Assembly: GCF_024256385.1 (NCBI RefSeq)
Contig: NZ_JAMLFW010000001.1
Coordinates: 2,232,001-2,296,000, forward strand
Length of the DNA stretch: 64,000 nt
Source of the DNA: Anatilimnocola floriformis
Lineage (GTDB): Bacteria; Planctomycetota; Planctomycetia; Pirellulales; Pirellulaceae
Direction of reading: 5' to 3'
Positions 35,701 through 44,000 of this stretch are shown here, piece after piece. The notes beneath the pieces were generated by a model. That model made no database searches, had not been told where the DNA came from, and worked only from the letters and a program-made list of their open reading frames with translations. Both the position numbers and the translations under genes were made by a program. The first letter of the stretch is position 1; each line of letters starts with the position of its first letter.

Positions 35701-37505
35701 GATTGACCCTCGGTGCCAATGCGACCTCGACGGTCACAGTGACGAGCGACGATCCACAGCCGTTGCCGGGGTCGGTTGCGCTGGCTCAGGCTGCCTATAC
35801 GGTGAGCGAGACGGGGGGCAGTTTGGTGGTGAGTGTCTCGCGCGGCGGCGGTAGTGCTGGCGCGGTGAGCGTGGCTTACTCGACGGCCAACGGCAGCGCG
35901 ACCGCAGGGCAGGATTACACGGCAACGAGCGGCACGCTGAGTTGGGCCGATGGCGAGACCGGCGTGAAGACATTCAGCATTCCGCTGACCGACGATACGC
36001 TCGTCGAGAACAACGAAACCTTTACCATCTCGCTGAGTAGTCCGACGGGCGGACTAGCGATCGGTTCACCGGGAACTGCAACGGTGACGCTCACCAGCGA
36101 CGATGTTCCACCGGCCCCGCCGGGAGTGCTGCAGTTCTCGCAAGCCGTGCAGTCGATCGGCGAAGCCGGCGGCAGTGTGGTGATCAACGTCACGCGTACG
36201 GGCGGATCGGCGGGCGCGGCGAGCGTGTCTTATTCGACCGCGAACGGCACGGCAACCGCAGGACAGGACTACACGGCGACTACCAGCGGCACATTGAATT
36301 GGGCCGACGGCGATAGCTCGACGAAGAGTTTTTCCGTTGCCATCACGAACGACACGCTCGATGAAGTACTTGAAACGATCAGTTTGTCGCTGACCAGCGC
36401 CAACGGGGCGGCGTTGGGAACTCAGGCGACGGCCCTCATTCAGATTTTGGATGACGATGACTCGCCGCCGACCAATACCGATATCGAGTTTGATAGCGCA
36501 CTTTACGAAACTCGCGAAGACAACGTCTGGCGGTCGATCTACGTGCAGCGCAACGGCGACATCTCGCAGCCGGGGAGCGTGGCGTTTACGACTGTCAACG
36601 GAACTGCGATAGCGGGGAGCGACTACGTCGCCCAGAGCGGAGTGGTGCAGTTCGCAGCGGGTGAGCGGTCGAAGAAGATCGATATTCGGATCATGAACGA
36701 TAACATTCTCGAGCCGACGGAAACGTTCACTGTCGCGTTGTCATCGCCAAATGGTGGAGTGCTTGGTCAGCGAGCGACGACGGCGATTCGGATTACCGAC
36801 GATGAAGTGAACGCAGCCGGCACGATCCAGTTCGACCGGGCCACTTTCGAGACGCAGGAGAACTGGGGCTATGCGAACATTAATTTGACGCGGACCGGTG
36901 GCAGTGTCGGCGCTGTGAGCGTGCGGTTTGCCGTTACACCGGGAACAGCACAGGCAGGGAGCGACTATCAGGCTGTCAGTGGCACCGTGAATTTTGCCGC
37001 GGGGCAGAAATCGGCGACGGTGCGCGTCTACTTGGTCGATGACTACGTGCTGGAGTCACTCGAAACGGCGGCGCTGACGATCAGCAATCCGACTGGCGGT
37101 GCGACACTCGGCGCGCGAGCGACTGCGACGCTGAGCATTGCCGACGATGAGATCAATTCACCCGGGGCACTCGCGTTCACCTATGCCAGCATGAGCACGC
37201 AGGAGAACTGGGGCTACATGCGGGTCTACGTCGAGCGGACCGACGGCTATATCGGCGCCGTGAGCGTCGGTTATAGCACCGGCGGCGGAACGGCGGTTCC
37301 GGGCGTCAATTACACCGCGGTCACCGGCACGTTGCAGTTCGCCGATGGTCAGCGAACGGCTTACTTCGATGTGCCGCTGATCAACAACAAGGTCTACGGC
37401 GGCACCAAGACGTTCGGAGTGCAACTGTCGAATCCAGGGGGCGGAGCTCGACTCGGCACCGTGGCAAACGGGATTGTTTCGATCTTGGATGATGACAAGC
37501 CGTAG
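32748..37505 (+). CDS. Giant secreted protein: BNR/GH74-like propellers plus seven Calx-beta repeats
   Basis: The 1585-residue product starts with a basic leader that runs into FEPLEPRLAMAA (residues about 36-47), the planctomycete LEPR export motif. A second ATG at 32754 is equally possible. Residues 48-770 contain sialidase/BNR-like repeats (STDGGATWTP, STNGGSNWTS, SEDGGATWRA, TTNRGQTWTR), as in GH74 or VPS10-type double propellers. No catalytic pair could be assigned by eye. Residues 775-1585 hold seven Calx-beta domains, typically with TANGTAxAGQDYTATSGTL and ETF-I-LSNPTGG motifs; the last three are more divergent (TQENWGY). No C-terminal anchor is seen. It follows the kinase-sigma pair on the same strand. 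Confidence 0.85.
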   Translation: MHMAQRIRRGGGLLVSSRKTTELKRQRTQRRRAQWFEPLEPRLAMAAIQDWFERGAGGGGALFSPSINPLNPNEMYIASDMGQVFHTTNEGANWESVDFREIQGSNNSKMQYTVNPQIMYSLDYSTGGDFIRPTKSTDGGATWTPIAADPTNAEAYTVVADYNNPNRIIVSDYSTIWLSNDGGATFQQKYSTNDGNGAHIAGAFFDGNNIYIGTNQGVLVSTNNGSSFSVPSWGGNPSGQQILSLSGAKEGGTTRLWIVTMSAGDVYAGVPGNDHYGYAGVYRIDVGQSAWQSITSGITSGSHPFFVSSTLNDIDTVYVGGGSEASRPTVFKSTNGGSNWTSVLNTINNGNVQTGWSGDGGNRGWSYGENAMGFTVDQFDSNRIVITDFGFAHLSEDGGATWRALYVNPADLNPANAAIPANKNYRSSGLDNTTVWGLTWTSPTHMIAANSDIRGVQSYDGGASWGFNYTGHTANSLYRSVVNPTTGVVYAATASVHDMYQSTHLSDSSINGGTGSVLFSTNGGTTWQTMHNFGRVVTWVETDPTNPNRLYASVAHSTDGGIYVTNNANAGAASTWTKLATPPRTQGHAFNIDVLNDGTLVVTYSGRRTDAGFTASSGVFVSTNGGQTWIDRSAAGMQYWTKDIIVDPHDASKNTWYASVFSGWGGAPNGTGGLYKTTNRGQTWTRINDLDRVNSMTISPTNPNEAYLTTEVEGLWYTDNLNSANPTFTQVAGYHFMQPTRVMYNPYNANEVWVASFGGGMRVGYVTPPTASPGSVSIAQPTYTVSETGGSLVVSVSRSGGTSGAVSVSYATANGTAIAGQDYTATTGTLSWADGETGAKTFSIPLINDTLFESNETFAINLSNPTNGLALGANATSTVTVTSDDAQPLPGSVSIAQPTYTVSETGGNLVVSVTRSGGTSGAVSVSYATANGTAIAGQDYTATSGTLSWADGETGAKTFSIPLINDTLFENNETFTIGLSNPTGGLTLGANATSTVTVTSDDPQPLPGSVALAQAAYTVSETGGSLVVSVSRGGGSAGAVSVAYSTANGSATAGQDYTATSGTLSWADGETGVKTFSIPLTDDTLVENNETFTISLSSPTGGLAIGSPGTATVTLTSDDVPPAPPGVLQFSQAVQSIGEAGGSVVINVTRTGGSAGAASVSYSTANGTATAGQDYTATTSGTLNWADGDSSTKSFSVAITNDTLDEVLETISLSLTSANGAALGTQATALIQILDDDDSPPTNTDIEFDSALYETREDNVWRSIYVQRNGDISQPGSVAFTTVNGTAIAGSDYVAQSGVVQFAAGERSKKIDIRIMNDNILEPTETFTVALSSPNGGVLGQRATTAIRITDDEVNAAGTIQFDRATFETQENWGYANINLTRTGGSVGAVSVRFAVTPGTAQAGSDYQAVSGTVNFAAGQKSATVRVYLVDDYVLESLETAALTISNPTGGATLGARATATLSIADDEINSPGALAFTYASMSTQENWGYMRVYVERTDGYIGAVSVGYSTGGGTAVPGVNYTAVTGTLQFADGQRTAYFDVPLINNKVYGGTKTFGVQLSNPGGGARLGTVANGIVSILDDDKP
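35064..36119 (+). repeat. 351-bp tandem repeats encoding Calx-beta domains
   Basis: Unit starts marked by CCGGG lie at 35064, 35415, 35766 and 36120, spacings of 351, 351 and 354 bp. Units 1 and 2 share an uninterrupted identical stretch of more than 60 bases (about 35230-35297 and 35581-35648), including silent sites. Confidence 0.85.
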
Positions 37506-37517
37506 ATTTGGGAGCTA

Positions 37518-37677
37518 GTCGTCGATCCGCTCCGCGGTCGATGTATGTAGATGGAATCGTCGCACGCTAAGGATCTCCGCTGGAGCATCCCTTTGCCGAA
37601 CTGCCGAAAGTCGCGGAGCTCTTTCGGCGTTCTCGGCCAACTAACCTCCATTCATCGACCGCAGAGCGTTCGACGAC
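37518..37677. other. Candidate structured RNA or mobile palindrome: long outer stem enclosing two hairpins
   Basis: In the 354-bp gap between the giant gene and a DUF1501 gene, GTCGTCGA plus GCTCCGCGGTCGATG (37518-37545) is complementary to CATCGACCGCAGAGC plus TCGACGAC (about 37650-37677) with few mismatches. Inside lie two hairpins. In the first (37571-37590), GGATCTCC pairs with GGAG-ATCC. In the second, GCCGAAAG (37603-37610) pairs with CTTTCGGC (37621-37628). The fold would be a three-way junction. No start codon, repeat partner or known riboswitch motif was recognised. The remainder of the gap (37678-37859) shows nothing definite. Confidence 0.55.
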
Positions 37678-37859
37678 TTTTCGCCACCAAGTCAATTGAC
37701 GCCCCCCTTTCTGCCGATCTAAAATTGATAAGTGCAGATTGATGCAGTCGTGCAAGCCGCTGTTGTCAGTTTGCGCCGGCCTGCGGTCCCACCTCATTCC
37801 GCAGGCTTGATGTAGTTCGCTCCCCAGGATGGACCTTCCCAGCGAAAAGGCGGAATACC

Positions 37860-39236
37860 ATGTTGCGAATCGATGCTGGTTCGACCGGCAAATATTGCGA
37901 TGGCCTGTCGCGGCGGAGCTTTGTGCAACTGGGGCTCGCCGGCATGGGAAGCTTGGGGCTCGGCAGTTTGCTGCGGCTGAAAGAAGCTTCGGCAGCGACG
38001 GTTGCCAAGAAAGATACGTCGGTCATTCTGCTGTGGATCGACGGCGGTCCGGGGCACATGGATACGTACGACATGAAGCCGGAGGCGCCGCCCGAGTATC
38101 GCGGCATCTGGCGGCCGATCAAAACGAACGTGCCGGGGATGGAGGTGACTGAGCTCTTCCCGCTGCATGCCAAGGTTGCCGATAAGTTCAGCGTCATTCG
38201 CTCGATGCATCACGACAACGGCGATCACTTCACGGCGGGCCATTGGATGCTCACCGGCCGTGGCGGCACGAGCGGCGTAAATACTCCCGGCAAATTTCCG
38301 TTCTTTGGTGCGATTGCCACGAAGCAAGCGGGCCCGCGGCAGGTCGGCATGCCGGCGAACGTGGCAGTTCCGTATGCGATGAGCATCGGCTTGCGGCCTG
38401 GTTATTTTGGTGGCAACTACATCGGCCCGCAAGAGAATCCGTTCGAAACCGATGGCGATCCGAATGCCTCGAATTTTGAAGTCAAGAATCTCTCACTCGG
38501 CAAGACGATGACCGTCGATCGTTTGAGCGATCGACGCAATCTGCTCGCGAGCATGGACAACCTGCGCCGCGAAATGGATCGCACCGGCCGGCTCGATGCG
38601 ATGGACAAGTTCGATCGCAATGCTTACGAAATGATCACCGGCGCGAAGGCTCGTGAAGCCTTCAATCTGAGTGCAGAGAAAACCGAGACTCGCGAACTTT
38701 ACGGCCGGCATCCGTGGGGCCAAAGCACGTTGCTCGCGCGGCGATTGGTCGAAGCGGGAACGACGTTTGTCACGTGCCACTTCGGCGGCTGGGATCATCA
38801 CTGGGATTTGCAGAAGGGTTACTACAACTACCTGCCGAAGATCGATCAACTGGTGTATGCCCTCTTCACCGACTTGGCCGAACGCGGTCTGTACGACAAG
38901 GTCACGGTCGTTCTTTGCGGCGAATTTGGTCGCACGCCGCGCATGAACGATGGCGGCAACGGCGGCGCTGCCGGCAGCATGGGCACTCCCGGCCGCGACC
39001 ACTGGGGCAATGCCATGTCGGTCCTCATCGGTGGCGGCGGCATCAAGGGTGGCCGCCTCATTGGCAGCACCAACCGCCTCGGCGAAGTGCCGCAAGATCA
39101 ACCCCTGATGCCCGGTGATCTGCATCACACGCTATTCAAGGTTCTCGGGGTCGATCCGCACGTGCACTATCCGGATCTCACCGGCCGCCCGATCATTGCT
39201 GTTGATCATGGGGCCGTGATCGAGAATTTGTTTTGA
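37860..39236 (+). CDS. DUF1501 (sulfatase-like fold) Tat-exported protein
   Basis: The 458-residue protein has a clear twin-arginine signal (LSRRSFVQLGLAGMGSLGLGSLL, residues 16-38). DUF1501 motifs follow: VILLWIDGGPGHMDTYDMKPEAP, SMHHDNGDHFTAGHWMLTG, FGGWDHHWDLQ, LCGEFGRTPRMN and GRDHWGNAMSVLIGGGG, ending in GDLHHTLFKVLGVDP. Aspartates and histidines of the alkaline-phosphatase-type metal site appear intact. It is only distantly similar to the DUF1501 protein at 27292. The usual DUF1549/DUF1553 partner is not adjacent; the nearest is at 47067. Confidence 0.92.
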   Translation: MLRIDAGSTGKYCDGLSRRSFVQLGLAGMGSLGLGSLLRLKEASAATVAKKDTSVILLWIDGGPGHMDTYDMKPEAPPEYRGIWRPIKTNVPGMEVTELFPLHAKVADKFSVIRSMHHDNGDHFTAGHWMLTGRGGTSGVNTPGKFPFFGAIATKQAGPRQVGMPANVAVPYAMSIGLRPGYFGGNYIGPQENPFETDGDPNASNFEVKNLSLGKTMTVDRLSDRRNLLASMDNLRREMDRTGRLDAMDKFDRNAYEMITGAKAREAFNLSAEKTETRELYGRHPWGQSTLLARRLVEAGTTFVTCHFGGWDHHWDLQKGYYNYLPKIDQLVYALFTDLAERGLYDKVTVVLCGEFGRTPRMNDGGNGGAAGSMGTPGRDHWGNAMSVLIGGGGIKGGRLIGSTNRLGEVPQDQPLMPGDLHHTLFKVLGVDPHVHYPDLTGRPIIAVDHGAVIENLF

Positions 39237-39254
39237 TTCACTCGCGAACCTTCC

Positions 39255-40007
39255 TTGCAACCATTTGTCCTTCGGAAGAGTACAACGCATTTGTTGCATG
39301 GAGACATTCCCCTCGATCCACAATTACTGCAGCGGGCGATTGATATTCGGGACCGCAGTTACGGATTGCTTCTGTGGGTGAGCAAGTCGCTCGATGAAGG
39401 AAAAATTGCTCCCTCACGTGCTGCCAACCACTCCGGCGGTCCAGAAGCGGCAAGGGAGTGGCTGCAGAATTATGCCGCGGTAATTCCGGCGGACATTCGT
39501 CCCAGCCAAGCCGAGTTGCCCGAGTTTGCGGCCTTCATTAGCACGTTTCTCATTTCCTCGTTCGATATCGTTGCGAAACCTGGGAAACGCGCCGCCGACT
39601 ACCTGAACACTTGGTGCAATTGTCCGTACTGCCTGCGGATGGTCAACGCGCCGTATCTACAACCCAAGAAACCGACTGCCGGTGACAAACGGAGGGCTGA
39701 AATCCTGATGGCGGACTGCTTGATCGAACTCGGCCGGGCGAATGGCATTGAGTTAGACGTCGGCGCGGCAGATCGCTTCGTCGCAGAGCGAAGGTATCGG
39801 CGGTCGTGCGCGTATCTCACTTACGGTGAGTCGCTGATTCGGCGTCTACGCGGTGAGTCGGATGGGCCGGCAGTGCTCGTGTTGTGGCGGCAGATTGCCT
39901 GGCTGCCAAGCGGCGGCATGATACGCGGCTTCAGATTGGAGCTACCAGACTTTGTCGCTGCGGAAGAGCTTCTGAAGCGTGCGCTGGCAACGAGAGAAGT
40001 TGACTGA
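39255..40007 (+). CDS. Hypothetical protein with a WCNCPYC cysteine cluster
   Basis: The frame runs 250 codons from a TTG at 39255; later TTG codons near 39291 are also possible starts, so the N-terminus is uncertain. The product is soluble, with no signal or membrane segment. Its clearest feature is WCNCPYCLRM (near residue 118), three cysteines in a CxCxxC arrangement that could bind metal. The C-terminal half has RRYRRSCAYLTYGESLIRRLRGE and an amphipathic end. I do not recognise a family. It starts 18 bp after the DUF1501 gene and may be co-transcribed with it. Confidence 0.5.
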   Translation: MQPFVLRKSTTHLLHGDIPLDPQLLQRAIDIRDRSYGLLLWVSKSLDEGKIAPSRAANHSGGPEAAREWLQNYAAVIPADIRPSQAELPEFAAFISTFLISSFDIVAKPGKRAADYLNTWCNCPYCLRMVNAPYLQPKKPTAGDKRRAEILMADCLIELGRANGIELDVGAADRFVAERRYRRSCAYLTYGESLIRRLRGESDGPAVLVLWRQIAWLPSGGMIRGFRLELPDFVAAEELLKRALATREVD

Positions 40008-40203
40008 GTAACTCATCGACGTCGATCAAATCAACTCTCATGTCGGTCCAGCTGACACGCGAGTTATCTGTGCGCTAGCAAAGCCGCTGTTTTTCAGGCA
40101 TCGCCAGCATTTATTACATCGTTGTTAGCGGGCACGAAAGGTGCGTTAGTCGCGGGATTCGCGCCGTTTCTTTTCGCACGCCTTTTGCTGGATCAACGCC
40201 CGC

Positions 40204-41007
40204 ATGTCAACTCTGCTCGAGGCCCAGACCTCGCCCGCCGGTTCTGCTTCCACGGCCAACAAAGCGCCTGTCGCCGTTCGCGGCATTGTCAAAAAGTTCC
40301 AGCAGGGGGACTCCACAGTCGAGGCTCTGCGGCAGGTTTCGTTCGCGGTCGAGCAAGGCAAGTTTGTCGCCATCATGGGCGCGAGCGGTTCCGGCAAAAG
40401 CACGCTCATGCACGTCGTCGCGGGGCTGACGACACCCAACGCCGGTACCGTTGAGATCGAAGGGGTCGATCTTTCGACGTTGTCGGATGCGGCCCTCACT
40501 CGCTTTCGCCGCCGGCGGATCGGCTTGGTGTTTCAAGCGTTCAATCTCATTCCGTCCCTTTCAGCCGAAGACAACATTACGTTGCCGCTTCTTTCCGACG
40601 GCAAGCCGAAGGACATGCAGCAACGGCTCGATACGTTGCTCGCGCGACTTGGTCTGACCAGCCGGCGGAAGCATCGGCCCGATGCTTTGAGCGGTGGCGA
40701 ACAACAACGCGTGGCCATCGCGCGGGCTTTGATCACCGATCCTGCGCTCGTTCTCGCCGATGAACCGACCGGCAGCCTCGACAGCGTCAGCGGTCAGGGA
40801 ATCTGTAAACTGCTGCGAGAACTGTGTCAGGAGCAGAAGCGGACGATCGTCGTCGTCACCCACGAACCAGCCGTGGCGATCTGGGCCGAAAAAGTCGTGA
40901 TCATGAAGGACGGCCAGATTGTGAACGAAACCGACACGGCGCCGTTCGGCAATGCTCTCGCGCTGGCCACTCATTACCAAAGCATCGCCTCGGCTCCTGT
41001 GAAATAA
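40204..41007 (+). CDS. ABC transporter ATP-binding protein, LolD/MacB type
   Basis: The 267-residue ATPase has Walker [10 protein letters not shown] (residues 59-67), the Q-loop in [10 protein letters not shown], the signature [15 protein letters not shown] (161-175), Walker [13 protein letters not shown] (181-192) and the H-loop histidine in VVVTHEP. The pattern is that of the LolD/MacB/FtsE group, which powers lipoprotein release, efflux or peptidoglycan remodelling rather than classic import. A 25-residue Ala/Ser/Thr-rich N-terminal extension precedes the domain. It is followed after 70 bp by a matching permease. The 196-bp upstream gap shows only a short palindrome (ATCGACGTCGAT, 40015-40026). 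Confidence 0.93.
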   Translation: MSTLLEAQTSPAGSASTANKAPVAVRGIVKKFQQGDSTVEALRQVSFAVEQGKFVAIMGASGSGKSTLMHVVAGLTTPNAGTVEIEGVDLSTLSDAALTRFRRRRIGLVFQAFNLIPSLSAEDNITLPLLSDGKPKDMQQRLDTLLARLGLTSRRKHRPDALSGGEQQRVAIARALITDPALVLADEPTGSLDSVSGQGICKLLRELCQEQKRTIVVVTHEPAVAIWAEKVVIMKDGQIVNETDTAPFGNALALATHYQSIASAPVK

Positions 41008-41077
41008 GGTTGCCGCTGCCCGCTGGTTTGTTGCTCTACCCGCCCAAGCGATCCACCGCCTGCCTTGGAATCTGAAC

Positions 41078-44000
41078 ATGACCGTGAACGATATCGGCAT
41101 CGTTTTTAAACTCCTCAGTGCTTACGCCCGCCAGCACATCGGCCGCACATTTCTCACGCTCCTGTCGACCGTTGCCGCCGCTGCCATCGTGGTGTGGGTG
41201 GTCAGCAGCTACGACTCGCTGGTCGAAAAGTTCGACGACTTCGCCGACAAGTACCTCGGCCGCTATTCGCTGATTGTCATTCCTGTGCCGAACGAAGATG
41301 CACCGAGCACTCCTTTCGGCGCCACGTTGACGTTGAGCGAAGACGTTGTCGCGGCCCTGCGAAAAGATCCGAGCGTCGCCGCCGTCGATGCCGTCTTTCA
41401 AACGCGGGCCAGCGTCACCAATCTCAACGCTCCACCCGAACCGCCGCCAACGCCACCCAAGGCCGAGGAAAAGAAGACGGATGAAAAGGGGAAAGCCGGC
41501 GATGCGAAGGGCGCCACGCCGCCAGGGCAAAGTCAGGCCGCGATGAACACCATGATGCGCGGCCGAGCCAATCGCACACCGATGCTCGTGGGCACCGATG
41601 CTATCGAACCGCCGTACGAAATGACGGAAGGAAAATGGCTGAATTCGAAAGACAAGGAATCGCTGCAAGCGGTCATCACGTCGTTGTCGGCCGATGCTCT
41701 GAAGTTGAAGGTCGGCGACGAGGTGGAGGTCGGCAGCACCTTTGGCCGCGGCGAGCAGATGACCCTTAAGATCGTCGGCATCGTCGAACAACGACAAGCC
41801 GCTCCGCAGGCCGGCATCATCATCGGTCTGCCGTCGCGCACGATGAACAGCCAGCCGTTGCAACGAGGTCCGGCCAGCGCGGCGCTCTACGTGCCGGTTG
41901 CTCTGGCGGAAAAAATCAGCGGTAACAAGGCCGCAGCCGCGTACGCCGGCGTGGTCCTCAAGCCGAGTGCGAACGCTGCGGCGTTTCAGCAGGCTTGGAC
42001 CGATAAGTTCGCCGCCGACAAAACCAGCGCCGAGTTGCAAACGCTGGCCAATGTCGAGTCAGAACTCGATCAAAGCAGCACCTCGGAAAACGTCCGAGCT
42101 CAAGCCTGGTCGGCCACCGGCATCTCGCTGCTGGCTTCGCTCTTCATCATTTTTACGACGCTCAGCATGGGCGTCGACGAACGCATTCGTCAGTTCGCCG
42201 TGCTCCGCGCGGTGACCTGCACGAAGTCGCAAATCGCGCTGCTCATCATGCTCGAAGGGCTCGCGCTCGGTCTGGTCGGTTGGGCCGGCGGCTTGCTTGC
42301 CGGTTGGGGGTTGCTGCAGTTGACGATGGATACTCAATCGAGTGCGTTTTTGAGCTACCTCTGGTCGACCTACATCAAGTACTTGCCGCCCGATCCGCGT
42401 ACTCAAATCTCCGGCGCTGCGTCGCTGGGTTGGTGGTGCGTGATTCTCTCTGGCCTGTGCGCGGTCGGCGGTTCCTTGGCCGCGTCGATTCTTCCCGCTT
42501 GGAAGGCAACCCGCGTTCGACCGCTCGATGCCCTCGCGCCGGCGAACCGTGTTCCCGCGTTCCGCTTCCCTTGGCTGGCGACGCTCTGCGGCTTCGGCTT
42601 GATCGCCATCAACCCGATCCTCGTCTTCTATGTGCCGATGCCCGATACCTCGCGCTACTTGATCTCGGCTCTGTTTGGCTGCACCGCAATGGGGATTGGA
42701 TTCATCCTGCTCGCGCCGCTGGCCATCATCGCGACCGAGCGAATTCTCGGACCCGTGTTGGCACTGGTACTCGGCTTGAATCCGCAACTCCTCTCGCAGC
42801 AACTCTCGAGCAACTTCTGGCGCACGCTGGGAACTTCCGTCGCCCTCACGCTGGGGCTCGGCTTGTATGTTTCGATGCAGGTCTGGGGCTACTCGATGCT
42901 CAATCCTTACATGCCCGGCAAATGGTGGCCGGACATGGTAGCCGGTCTCACTCCCTCGGGCGTGCCCGATGCTGAGATCGCTTCGATCGGCGATGTGCCA
43001 GGGATCAAGAAGGGGCAGGTCGTTCCGATTGCCAATCAGCAGGTAAAATTTGTCGATGACATCACCAACTCCAAGAAGGGGGTCGCCACTTCGTCGCGGC
43101 AGGACAACTGCGTGATGATGGGGGTCGATGGTGAGTTGGCCTTCGGCGGCGAGAAGCCGATGTTTGATTTCCGCTATGTCGACGGCAAGCGCGAAGACGT
43201 CGTCAAGAAGTTCAAGACCGGCGGCCGGTATTGCGTGGTGCCCGACCACTTCGCGCGAGAAACCAATCTGAAGATCGGCGAAAAGTTCGCCGTGCGTCTC
43301 CCCGCCGAACCCGACAAGAGCGTCGAATACGAAATCGCTGGCGTTGTGAACATGAACGGCTGGCACTGGATGAGCAAAGGTGGCCTGCGCAACAACGGCG
43401 GTGGCCGCTCGGCGGGGCTGATGTTTGCGCCAATCGATACTGTCCGCAAGGATTTCGATATCAAGCAGGTTTCCTTCTTCTGGTTTAACCTCGATGGCAC
43501 GAAGACCGAAGACGAAGTGAAAGAGTCGCTGCAAGCGATTGCTACTAAGTTCTATAAGCCAACCGGCCGCGGTGGTGGCGGTCGAGGTCGCGGCGGTTTT
43601 GGTGGCGGACGTGCTCCTGCTGCCGAAGGGGCTGAGGTTGCCGCGGCAGGCACAGAAGCCGCGGGTGCCGGAGCAGCTGGTGCCGCCGCTGCCACAACAC
43701 CCAGCCCATCACCGCGCGGATTTGGCCGAGGTGGTGGCGGCGCGAACGTGCAATTCCGCACGGTCGCCAGCGTGCGAGCGGCGATGAGCGATCGCGCGGT
43801 CGGCATCTTCCGGATTCTCAGTCGCTTGCCACTGATCACCCTTTACGTCACTTCGCTCGGTGTAATCAATACCGTGCTCGCGTCAATTCGCGCTCGTAAG
43901 TGGGACATGGGCATCATGCGTTCGGTCGGCGTCACCCGATTCCAACTCTTCCGCCTGATCCTGGCAGAAGCGCTGCTCATCGGCATCGTCGCCTGCCTCC

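Noticed and set aside
42059-43534. 491-codon minus-strand frame over the permease
   Set aside because: Mirror of the permease coding sequence; no recognisable protein features.
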